The position numbers and the translations under genes are program-made. 64,000 nt of DNA, taken from contig JAZQEF010000002.1 in assembly GCA_045538835.1 (NCBI GenBank), positions 1-64,000 of the forward strand, given 5' to 3'. Below the pieces are notes generated by a model. It was not told where the DNA came from. It saw only the letters and a program-made list of their open reading frames with translations, and made no database searches. The stretch is from RGIG6165 sp045538835 (GTDB lineage: Bacteria > Bacillota > Clostridia > Oscillospirales > Feifaniaceae). Each line of letters opens with the position of its first letter. Position 1 is the first letter of the stretch. Below are positions 1 to 12,200 of this stretch, one piece after another.

Positions 1-46
1 TTTTGTCTGAACAAAAAATCTCTAACCCAAAACTGCAAAGCACCTC

Positions 47-147
47 AAAAAACATTATTTTGGATGAAGAACAAGGCAAAAACCCTCCATTATCCTGTCG
101 GATATGGAGGGTTTTTAACACAGTTATGCGCCAAAATAATGCTTTTT
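47..147. repeat. Nested inverted repeat around the terminator of the giant gene
   Basis: The outer arms 47-63 and 131-147 are inverted copies with a single mismatch; the 11-bp core is CATTATTTTGG against CCAAAATAATG. They enclose the terminator hairpin at 78-116. The whole block could fold into one long cruciform or RNA structure. No transposase or target duplication is visible, so this is recorded only as a repeat. Confidence 0.6.
78..116 (-). terminator. Rho-independent terminator of the giant surface-protein gene
   Basis: AAAAACCCTCCA (78-89) pairs with TGGAGGGTTTTT (105-116). An inner TATCC/GGATA stem closes on a TGTC loop. Read on the minus strand the hairpin ends in a U-run, about 85 bp after the stop codon at 201. 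A and T runs on both sides would let it work in both directions. Confidence 0.85.
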
Positions 148-200
148 AGGCGAATAATCCCTAAGCGAACACGCCCTTGGTCATACCGTCTCTTTTTGCA

Positions 201-3200
201 TTAGATTGTGAATGTGTTGCAGAAATTCATTATCATCTGTGCAACTTCCGCTCTCGTCGCATTTCCCTTCGGATTGATGTTTCCATCTGCTCCGTTGATT
301 ACTCCGTAGGCTGTCGCCCACTTCAATGCTTCTACTGCATATTCAGATACGCTTGCTGTATCCTTCATTGAGTCATACTTCTCTGTCGTGCTTACGCTTG
401 TCGGTAAGCCCTTGTGAGTAGCAAATCTCATGAGGATTGCCGCTATCTGTTCTCTCGTTACGTTAGTGTTCGGTGCAAACTTGTTTTCACCTACTCCCGT
501 AACTATTCCGTTTTCTGCTGCCCATGCTACATATTCAGCATACCAGCTTCCTGCTTCCACGTCTGCAAATTCATTCTTCGCATTTGCCGTGTCTGCTTTA
601 GCCATTCTGCCTATTACTGTCACGAGCATCGCTCTCGTCATCTTTCCGTTAGGATCGAATTCGTTTTCGCTTACGCCCTGGAAGTAATTATTATCTGCAA
701 CATAGTTTACTGCATTGTTGAACCAATCTGTTGTTGCTACGTCGATAAATCTTCTGTCGCTTACATCGGGTGTGGGGGTTACAGGATCTGTTGTTTCTCC
801 TCCTGTTTCTCCACCACCGGGTGCTCCGCCTACTGCTGCACCGCCTCCAATGCCGCCGCCTGCGTTACCGCCGCCAACATCACCCATGATACCACCGGTA
901 GTTCCACCTGCTGTACTGCCGCTTTCGCTGCCCGTACTGCCGGACTCCGTTCCCGGTACTGTTACATCAGGTGTAGTGTCACTGCCGCCTGTCATTACTG
1001 ATGCATCAATAAACTCATCAAGATCACTGAGTTTTGCTGAGTAATCTTCAAGCATATCGATAGTCATAAGACCTGTGTAGTATCTCTTTGAAAGTTCTTC
1101 AAGCTGACCGTCAATGTAGTTAGCATAACTCTTCCAGATATACGGTGTACCGTAAGGCGCTGTGCCGTTATCTGCTACAACTGTAAGCGAATCTCTGAGT
1201 TCAAGTACATCGTCAAGGAGTTCAGCATACGATGAATCAAGTTCCTTGTATTCATCTGTATCACGCTCGTACTCGTATGGTCTGTACTGAGTATCAGCCG
1301 TAACCTTTTCACCGTCCATCACGATCTTGGTTATACCGTGAATACCGTTCTTGAAGTTAGTTTCAGCATAGTTGCCTGTATTATTCTGACCTATCCACTT
1401 TTCAATTACTATTGTTTCAGGGTTTCCAAGTTCGAGTATTGTCTGGAATGTGATATCAGGATTACATGTATTGAGCCATTTATAATCATTTGATGTTCTG
1501 ACGCCGTGGTGATTGAGTTTGAGTACTTCACAGTCTAGGAAGTCTGCGCCGTATGTTCTGTAGATCGACTGTTCAGTTGAAATGTATGCATCACCGCACG
1601 TTATAAATCTCTGTCCCTGATAGGTAAATCTTACACATATCGAAAGCGAGTTCGCCAAACCTGTACCGTAACTCTGTTCTACTTCAGTTACATAGATAAG
1701 TTTTTCAAGGCTGTATGTCGAGTATACGTTGTCACCGGGACCCATTACGTACATCTCTACTGCCTGATCGCCCTCACCTATCGTAAGAACCGTGTCACGG
1801 ATAGGTCTGATTATTTCTATTTCAGGCTTACCCTCTTTTGCATATTTTGCATTCTTTGCCTTAATAGCATTTTCAACTTCTGAATAACCTGCATTCCATG
1901 GTATCTGATAGGGAGTTGTAATAATTGTCTTAATATCAAATGCATTTATTGCGGCAGGCATACAACCGTAGTGGTCACTATGCCAGTGCGTAATTAAGAG
2001 GTAATCAATGGTCTTACCGTCACCGATACCTGCTTCCTTAGCAGACTGGAGATAATTGTTAACATCTCTGAGATACTTACTTGTAACACCTGCAACACCG
2101 AAGTCGACAAGCATTATCTGACCATTCGGGAAAGTAATGATAAACAGATCACCAGATTTTTCCACTTTGCTGGCAATATATTTGTTCATTCCTTCAGCGT
2201 CACCGAGACGACACTCAAGATTACGTATGGTAAATTTACCCTTATCGTCTGATGCGTCCATCACTCTCTGGTAGCCTTCAAATTCTTCTACATTTGAGTC
2301 ATCAGGGAATATATCCGTTCCTGTGAGATAGTAGTTGAGAAGTGCTGCTGCATTTTCTGCAGTAAGCATATCTATTCTTGCTTCCTTCGGATCTTTAATT
2401 CCTGTAATGTAACCTCTATTCATAGCCTCTTGTGCCATGCCTACATCAAGTGCCCATGCAGAAGCCATACTCCAGAGCGGATAGAAATTCTCTCTGATAG
2501 TAACCTGTGGTGAATCCTTCATAAGAACTTTATTGTAAAGTTCTCTGTATTTGAGTGTATCTGTAGTAAAAAGGTTGAGATATGTGTGACCATAGTTCAA
2601 AGAAGCGTATGCAGAACGTCCAAGCGGGTCAAGTTCTGTGAGGTATGTTATACCTTCCATATCCATACGAACGTCGTTGTAACAAGCACCTCTCTGTGAA
2701 CCGCCGTATGCCTTTGTTGCTACCGCTTCAAGGCCGCGATACTCATTATAATCATCTACAAACATATCAAGTTCAGCATCATATTTGAGACCGTAAGCTG
2801 TCTGTCTGATGTACTGGTTACCATAAACTCTGTTCAACGACTCATCGTAAACATTTGCCTTGGTTCCCGTGAATATGTTCTGTGCATTTGTTGAAAGTAC
2901 ACAGTAGATCGTATAGTGGTCATCATAAGGATCAACATAATAGGGATTGTCAAGGAACTTAGTATTGTCCTCACCGTTAAAGTATGCATTTGAAGATCTG
3001 TAGTATGCTTCATAGTCTTCCTTAGTTGCATCCAAGTTGTAGTCTTCCCATATACCTGTTACATGGTATATCTGACCGTCATCAGGATCTGTGTAAGTTA
3101 CTTTTTCGCCTGCTTTGTTGTAGTAACCTTTTAAGAAGTTATCTTTGCTGCCGACGATACCTGCGTCACCGCCCATAACTAATTCTGAACCTGGTGTACC

Positions 3201-6200
3201 GTCTACACCGATAACTACCACTCTTGTAAGTCTTACGTTTACAGCATTCTGACCTGTAATATTCGTGCCAAGTGTATTACCCATGAAAGAATCATAGAAC
3301 ACACTGCCGTCAAAGAATCTGACTTCTACAAGACCGACTTCGTTGCCGTTCTTATCATAACCTACGTTACCGCCCTGACAGCCGCCTGTGAAATTATATA
3401 CACTACCGCCGTTTTGGAATTCAACATAGACATTTTCAACCGACTTGTTCATTGCACCGCCATAGAGTGTCGAACCCAGAGTGTCAACATCGACAAGTTT
3501 CGGTCCTTTTATCGCCTGACCTGTTACAGGGTCACGAACGATATTGGATATCTTCTTACCGTTTTCGTCAAGTTTGAGCGTACCGTCTGCATTCTTCTGG
3601 TAAACGTCAAGCGTACCGTCTTTAGTCTTTGCCTGATAGAGGAACGACTTTCCGTTACCGTCACCTGCAACGATGGTCGGGATACCGTTAAGGAATATGG
3701 TCGTTGTTGTGCTTCCGGGAGCCTGTGTAACCTCTACTTTCTTCTCGGCAATATTGTCAAACGGAGCCATAGTGTATTTCGGAGGAGTACCAAGTGCAAC
3801 GCCGTTAACATATATTTTATAACCGTCAGCGGCATTAAATGTAATTGCCTTGAAATGTTCTACTACTTTAGCTGAGTCGTTAAGATTTACGTATGCAACG
3901 GAGTTAACGGGACCTGATGTTGTCTTATCAGCATTTTCGCCCTTACCAATCGGATACATCTTTCCGGTTAATTTAACACCTTCATTTACATTGATGTATA
4001 CGGGACCGTAAACCAATGCACCGTATGAGCCTGTGTTAACGTAGCCGCCGCCGTAGATATTTCCTACAGTACAGTTTTCAAGGTTGAGTGTTGCTGTACC
4101 GCCTACAACACCGGTATCGGCGTATGTACCCAAATATAAATTGTGTACCGTACCGCCTTTAATATCAACATTTACCTTTGTTGTTGTTACTACGTTACCG
4201 CCTGCAAAAATGTAATTGTATGTACCTTTACGGACTTCAATATTAACATTGTTTGTTCTTGTACTTGCAGTTTTATTACCGCCACCGTAAATATATGTGT
4301 TAATATAACCGGCATCCGTCTGATTAAGAACAAGGTTTGCCGTTCTTTCGGTATTGTTCATACCTCCGGCATAAATGTTATTCACATAGCCGCTCTGGTA
4401 TTCAACATACGTTGACGCGTAGAGGTCAGTGGAGGTTGGAAGGAATCCGCCGCCGACAATCATTACATTCGTAGATAATTGTGTTTCCAATTTCCTCCAG
4501 ACACCCGTAAGTTCATAAGGCTGACCGTTTTCGTCCACATATGTTTCATATGTGAATGTTTCGGGAGTTTCAGTTTCCGCATCATACTCTGTATCGAAAT
4601 ACCACGCATATGTCGGAATAGATTGATACTCTTCAAGCGTAGTGTAAACACCGCCTGCATCAGGTTCACCGATAATTCTTATCGGAACACCACGTGCATA
4701 GAGAACCTGTGTGGCACCGGACATTGCAATTCTTACAGGAATACCTTCCTCATAATAACCGCCGGACACAACGATGTTTCTTGTAATATCTTCACTGCTG
4801 CCGTAATCGTCACCAGTGCTGCCGCCCGAGCCTTTTTCTTCCCAACCGATAATATCGTAACGGTTGTAAGAAGCCGGAATAATAACATATGCAGTTCCTG
4901 TAAGTGTTCCGACATTTACGGGAGTTATAGTGCCTACAGAAGCATTTTCAGTTACATAAATGTAAACATTACCCACTATGCTTGAGGTGGTTACTGTACC
5001 CGTACCGTAAACAGCATTGGTAGTACCGCCTTTAAAATACATCTTAACAGAACCGTCGTTACGTGTGTTAGCAGCTGTACCTCCGCCGTATATACCGGAT
5101 GTTATCGTACCACCGTTCTGAACAAATACGACACCGACATTTTCACCCTTCTTACATACTATAGGCTGATCCGGATAGTTTATTGAACTTTTTGCGAACT
5201 CTTCATCTTCTTCCTGCGGCATACCGAGTATTGCACTATCTGCAACCGAATTGCCAAGAACGACCTGTCTTATTGTAGAACCATTGAGTTCAACATAAAC
5301 CTGACCGTTATTTGTAAAGCCGTAACTAGGGTAAACATGAGTAATCGAACCGCCGTTAAGGTAAAATTCAGTACCTTGTACCGTGCTGGCAGGTGCACCG
5401 CGAAGATACGTAATTGTACCGCCGTTTATAACGAGTTTTGCTGTTCCATTTACATCGGTGTATCGGCATCCCGCATAAAGAGCATAGTATGAACCGGTGT
5501 TTACTGTGAAATCAGTGCTCTCAACGCCACCGTCATTTACATTGGTTCCGCTGTAGACCGTGGTTTGATTTCCTATTAATATAAGGAGGTTACCTACTTT
5601 GTCTCTTACTTCGGTCATACCGTTTACAAGGTTTGATTCAGAAGGAACGCCTACAAGGAACTGTAATGTTCTGCCACTAATTAAAGTTGTATAGGGCGCA
5701 CATTCTAATATTTTTGCTATAAATGTAGGTTTAACAGCAGAGAATGCCACCGTATATTTACTGTCAAATACAGGTGTAAACACATACGTTCCCGCAGTCT
5801 TACGGTCATATGTTACAGGTTTGCCGTTTTCATCTGTAACTGTCCAGTTCTTGACAGGAAGCGTCTTTTGCGCGCCTGTCGAAAGCCTTACGGTATAAGA
5901 TGTGGGTAATGTGAAATGTTCCATCGGTGTTCCGTTAGCGAAAGTATATTCTCTGTTTTCACCTTCGATACTTGTTACAGTACCGCCGTTATCTACTTCC
6001 AATACCACAACGGTAACTGTGTTTACTTTTTCTGCAATAAACGGTGTTATTGCATAACCGTCAGGTATCTCAAGTTTAAACTCATACTTGCCGGGAACAT
6101 TGCCGTTGTAATTATGAACGGGTGTGTAAGTCACACCTTCAACCGTTTCGGTGAAGTTTTCTATATCGCCTTCAACGGATGTGGGAAGACCGATATTTTC

Positions 6201-9200
6201 AAGTGTTGTACCGTAATCTACATACACTTCTCCTGAAGGAAGTGCCGCATTGCGTATAATTGTTATTTCTCTTTCTTCTACAAATGTTTCTCTGTCCTCA
6301 AGGAAATGACCTTCAAAGAGTCTTACTGAGGGTTCTTCGGTATAGATATTACTTATATCGAAGCCAGTTTCAAAATAAATGTATACGCCCTCTTCTGTAG
6401 TAGAGTGTCTTAACGGATAAACTCCGGTTTTAACAGTGGCATTCTTTGAAAGATAGAGTTCCGATCTGTGTACATAACTTGCACGTCCTGTACCTGCAAG
6501 TACCCTTACAATAGCACCGTCAAGAAGTTTAACTGTTGCAGTGCCTAAAACAGGACATGTGATCGCTGATGTATAGCAACCCGCATAAACTTCTCCAAAT
6601 GTTGAATTCTTGATTATAAGTGTTGCGTTGCCGAGAACCGAGTCTACAAGACCTGCTGCACCTGCACGTGTTGTTACTGTAGCATTTTCTACATATGTGT
6701 AAGTATTCTGCGTTACGGCAATATTTGCTGCTGCCCTATCAAATGATCTGCCGCCACCGTAAAGATGAGCAAACTTGCCGCCGTACACATAGACATAGGT
6801 TGACTCAGTTATTTTTGTTCTCGTACTTGAACCACCGTAGAAATAATTGAGATTACCGCCGAGTACAGTAATATTTGTAGTTCTGAGTGTAGGTCCGTCT
6901 TCTGATACGCCGCCGAAAACAGAGTAACCTGTTATATTCTGCGCATAAGTCTTATTGCAGCCTGTTGCGTCATAGATATATGTCTCTGTATCGTTTCCGT
7001 TAATTACAGTCGGAATACCAAAGAGGTATATCGTTTTATCTGTAGTTGTCGTATCAAATGTGTAATTCGTTACAGTAATTGTAATTGAAGGAAGATTTAT
7101 TCCGCTGGCAAATGTATAGTTTGCGGGAGTTGCCTTGATGTTTGCTGTGCATGTGCCTCTCTGATCCTTATTGTATCCGTTTACTGACCATTCAAATCCG
7201 GATACATCCAATACTGTACCGTCAGAAAGTTTTACTGAGAGCGTGTCATAGAATACGGGTGTTTCTACTGCGCCCATCGGGAATGTCGTCTGTGTAACAG
7301 GAACATATACTTCCGTAATTACAGCCTTGTCGATAGTAACAGTTACTGTGGGATCTGCGACACCGTCTGCAAGAACATATTCTGCTGAAACTGTTCCTGT
7401 ATAGGTGTACTGTGCGCCAAGTACATTACCGTCATAATTTGCGCATACCCATTTGTCAATTTCAACATCAACAGTCTGACCGTTTACCGTAGCCTTTACA
7501 GTGTCGGGTAATACAATTTCGGATTCTTCCATACCGTAGGGTACTTTTATCGTATTAATTCCGTTAAATGCCGTTATCTGTGACGTTCCTGCATTTGCAG
7601 TGAGAACTCTTACTGTAATCTCAATGGCATCGATATCATCAGTATTTATCAGATAATCTTCGGGAATTACAGGCGTAAATATGTACTTGCCTGCTGTGTT
7701 TGCATCATAATTTTCGCATACCCATGTGATATTATCAACTGTTGACGCCTCACCGTTTACTGTTGCTTCAAGAATTTCGGGAAGTCCGATTTCATCGGTT
7801 TTAGTGCCGAGTCCTACATTGTAAATTGTTGTTGAAGGAACTTCTACTGATGATACATTGAGAACTCTTACACCGTCTACATACACTTCAACTGTAGGAT
7901 CTGACAGATCTACGTATGCCTCATATTTGAAGTCTGCAGGGCAGTTGAGTATGAGTTTGTTTGAATTGCTTCTTTCAATAGTATTGATTGAGCCTGCAAA
8001 GTCGTCTTCAATCGTAATGGTTACTGTACCGTTATATGCTGTTGCCGCTTTATTACCGACAATAACACCGCTGGTACTTGAAGTATGAGAAGCCTCGTCA
8101 TACGGGCTTCCTGCAACAATCGTTGAAATTGCTGCTTCGCCGCCTATCTTTATGCTTGTATTGCCTGTAAAACCGTTGTTTATGGTACCTGCAATAACCT
8201 TAGTTACAGTGGATGTACCTGAAAAACTGAGTTCAGCGTCACCGATAAAGTTTGTACCGTATGAACCGCCGATGACATCAGTAAGTGTACCTCCTGTCAT
8301 ATTGACACGTGCTTTCTGACCTGCTGTTGCTGGAATTGAGTAGCCTGCGCCTCCCAAAATCCTAGCACTTGTTGTATTTCCTGTTGTATATATCAGGTTA
8401 CAGCCTGTAAGGTCGTATGCACCTGCTCCGTATGAGTCATCTACCCATTCCTTGATTTGTGTGGGAATAATGGTCGCTGTTTTAGTCTTATAACGTCCAT
8501 AATTATTTTGGAAGATTGCATCTATAACATTTACCTTGATTGCCGCTTCATTAATAACGTCATCCTTAATGATATACTTGTTACTGTCTATAGAAGAGGC
8601 ATCTATCTTGAATGTGTATGTTCCGACTGTAGATGCATTATATGTTGACGTACAATACCATTTAAGACCTGACATCTTTACTGTGTCTGTCGAGCCGTTA
8701 TAAATGACATTTGCTTCAAGCGTATCATAGAACACAGGATTCGTTACAACGCCCTTAGTGAAGTATGTTTCCCTTTCAGGGACATTAAATGATACAATTG
8801 TAGGATTATCAACTTTCAGAACTTCTACCTCAACCGTTGGTAATGCAAGATCTGTAACATAACCGTCGGGCAATACCATTGTAAATGTATATTTGGCTTC
8901 TTTGTTGGGGTTATAGTTTGTTGATGACCATGTAATGCCTGAAATTTTATTAAGTGTTGCATCTGTTTCCGTCTGATCAGACACACGGTAAACATAACCT
9001 TCAATGATATTTGTAATATAAACCTTATCAATAGGTGTGCCGTAAGGAACCGTTACAGACGGCACTATATCCGTTGTGATTTCCGTTACTTTCTGATAAT
9101 CATTCGGATTAATTTTAACATAAACGGTAAGTATATTATGATACTGTGAATCATTTAGGAACTGGTATCTATCGTCAAAATCGAGTACATAAATGTATTC

Positions 9201-12200
9201 GCCTGCTGTATTACCGTCAAAATTATCTGTTGTCCATGTATAATCGGTTTCGGGAACTTTTATCTTATTTCCACCAATTGTTACATAGACATCGGGAAGC
9301 CTTGTTGTGTAATCTGTAACTTCGCCATTTTCAACTTCAACTCTTATATCGCCGAAATCAATTTCTGTAACATATAGTTGTTCAACACCGTCAACAAATA
9401 CTCTTATCTTACCCGTTTCAATACCTTCAATAAGACTTAAATCGAAATCGGAAGAAACGTTGACTGTCAGCGAATTGGGATAATATGCCTCAATATCACC
9501 AAGTGAAATGCCGCCTATATTTGCACCACTTTCAACATTGATAACTACATCGCCGAAGTATAATCCATCTAAACCGCATGCATATATGGTATTATTGACA
9601 GTCGCACCACTCTCAACATTAATCGTTGTATTGCCGATAAATTCAGCAGTATTTGAACCTGCATATACATCATTTGCTGTCGAACCTTTTTTAAGGTTAA
9701 TTGTTGCATTGCCTCTTACTGAACTAAGATGACCGCCACCGTAGACTTTATCAACAATTGCGCCTTCAGCGATTGTGACAGAGGGATCACCCACTACCGG
9801 CTGATTTGCGCCACCGTAATATATACCGCCATTAGAAATATTGACATTTCTGTTAATGGGATTACAGCCTGTAGCATCCATGACGGACATACCTGCATAA
9901 CCTTTGTATGAAGTTCCAACAAATGCTTCAAAGCCCATTGTGGACACTACTACAGGAATTATAACAGTTGATGTGCTGCAGAAATTGCCGCTTGCACTGT
10001 TGTATGCAGCCGAAGAGAGTTTGAGTACCTTAATGGACGATGCTTCAAGCACTGCGTCTGAAAGGTTGTACTGATCACTTTCTGCAAATGTATCGATCGT
10101 ATATTCCCAATACGTACCATATGCATCCGTTTTTTCCGTTGCTTTGCCAGTCCAAGTCACATTTGTGAGTTTTACAACCTTACGCTCGCCGTTCTCATAA
10201 ACAACCGCATCAAGTGTATCGTAGAAGGTTGGAGTTAATGTAACAATAGATGTTGTTGTTCCTGTTCCTTCACGCAACGTGTAGGATGCTGCTGTAGGTG
10301 TGAATACCGTATAGTTTACGGGAACATCAATCATTGTAAGTATCATGCCATCCCCTGTGGGAGCGCCGACAGTTACTTCTGCCTTAAATTCTTCCACACC
10401 GTCTGCATACTTATAATCATCATCCGTAAACTGTGCATAGAATGTGTATGTTCCCGGATTATAGGAAGCGTACTCATCGTATACCCATTCAAAAACAGTG
10501 TTTTTAATAGTTTTTCCGTCTGCTTTAAACTCTTCAGGAAGAGCTGCTATTACATCTTCAACAGCAGTTCCGTTATCAACATTCAGCGTTGCTGTTTCAG
10601 TCGTAATATTATTTATTATATTGGAAGGAAGTTTTTTAACACGAACCGTAATTGTAAGATCAGATGTAAGATATACATATGACGGAGCTTCAAGTGTCAA
10701 TGTATATGTTCCTGCTTTTGTGGAATTATATGTGCCAACCCATGAGAAACCACTCACAACTGATTGGCCAACAGCAAATGATGTAGGAAGCCCGATATCT
10801 TCAAGTGCTGTGCCGTATTCAACCTCATATTCCGCCGGTTCAATACGCAAATCCGAAACAATCATCAATTTCTGACCATCAATATAAAAATACGCTTCGC
10901 CACCGGGACTGTCGGGTTTATCAAGTTTGTCAATCTGTTCCGCACTGTCAAAGTAGAAATATACGCCTTCCTCTGTTCCCTGTGCCGAGTCTGTCGTATC
11001 ATACATTGCAAGATTTTTAATATTGTTATCTTTCGGAATGTAGTGCGATATCTTTGATACCGTTGAAATACGTCCTAAACTGTAGTAATGAGAAATTTCA
11101 ACCTCTTCACCGACATAAATATTCACATATGCAGAGTTTTTTGCATCGGCATAGACACTGTATGAGCCGGAATAGAAATCTGCAATTTTACCGCCTTCAA
11201 GTGTTGCCGTTGCTGTATTTGTGACAATACTGTTCCAACCTAACAGCGCAAGTCTTGTTTTGATTTCACCGTCGTACATACGGAAATCAACATTTTCAGC
11301 ATATGCATGGTAATCTGTTGCAAAATTGAGCATTCCCGCACCGTTACCTGCCGGATATACTTGATCAATTGTACCTCCGTATATCTTCAAAGTAACATTC
11401 TTTGTTGTGCTTGAATAACGTTTTGCCGTTGCGGTAGCCGGATATGCATTCTGTACATACACACCGGAACCGCCTGTAAGGTGATCAAGTTCACCGCCAA
11501 GCATAACGATACTTGCAGACTCTATACTCGATTTGGCATAATTGCCCGTCTGCGTACCGCCTATTACTTCTTTTTCTTTGGAATATGTACCGCCGTACAC
11601 TCTCCAACCGCTGATATTTTCACTGTAAATGAGGTTCATGCCTGTTGCATCGTATGCATATGTGCCTTCGCCGTTCGCATCAGTATTGATAACAGCAGGT
11701 ATTCCCTCAAGAATAAGGCTGTTTACAGCGCCTTCTTTCACATACGATATCTGTGTTTCAGTAACCTCGACTCTCATTGTGAAAGATACGCCTTCTATCG
11801 GATAGTGGGCAGAACGGAATGACGGTGTGTAGTAATAAACACCTGTCTGTGTCAAATCCATTTCATCTACAGGATTGCCTTCTTCATCCGTAATTGCCCA
11901 TTCAAGGAAGTTGATAACCGCTGTTGTGTCATCCTCAAGAGTAACTTCTGCACTCTTAGGTGTCACAAACTCTGTCAGAGTACCTACAGGTATCTTGACA
12001 TCATTCGGATACCAACCAAGATCAACGATCTTAGGCTCTGTAGTTTCAAGAACCTTAACAGTAAGTGTTATGTCGAAATCTTTAGCATAGGTGAGACCTT
12101 CCGTTTCCGGAAGAACTGCCTTAAACTCATATTCACCGACAATTGCCGAATCGTAGTTATCACATACCCATTCTACGCCTGTTATTTCATCCTCAGTATC

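Noticed and set aside
3414..3875. Open frames of 60-195 codons on the plus strand opposite the giant gene
   Set aside because: They lack ribosome sites, have Cys-rich or Thr-rich non-protein-like composition, and the minus-strand frame shows clear domain structure. They mirror its repeats.
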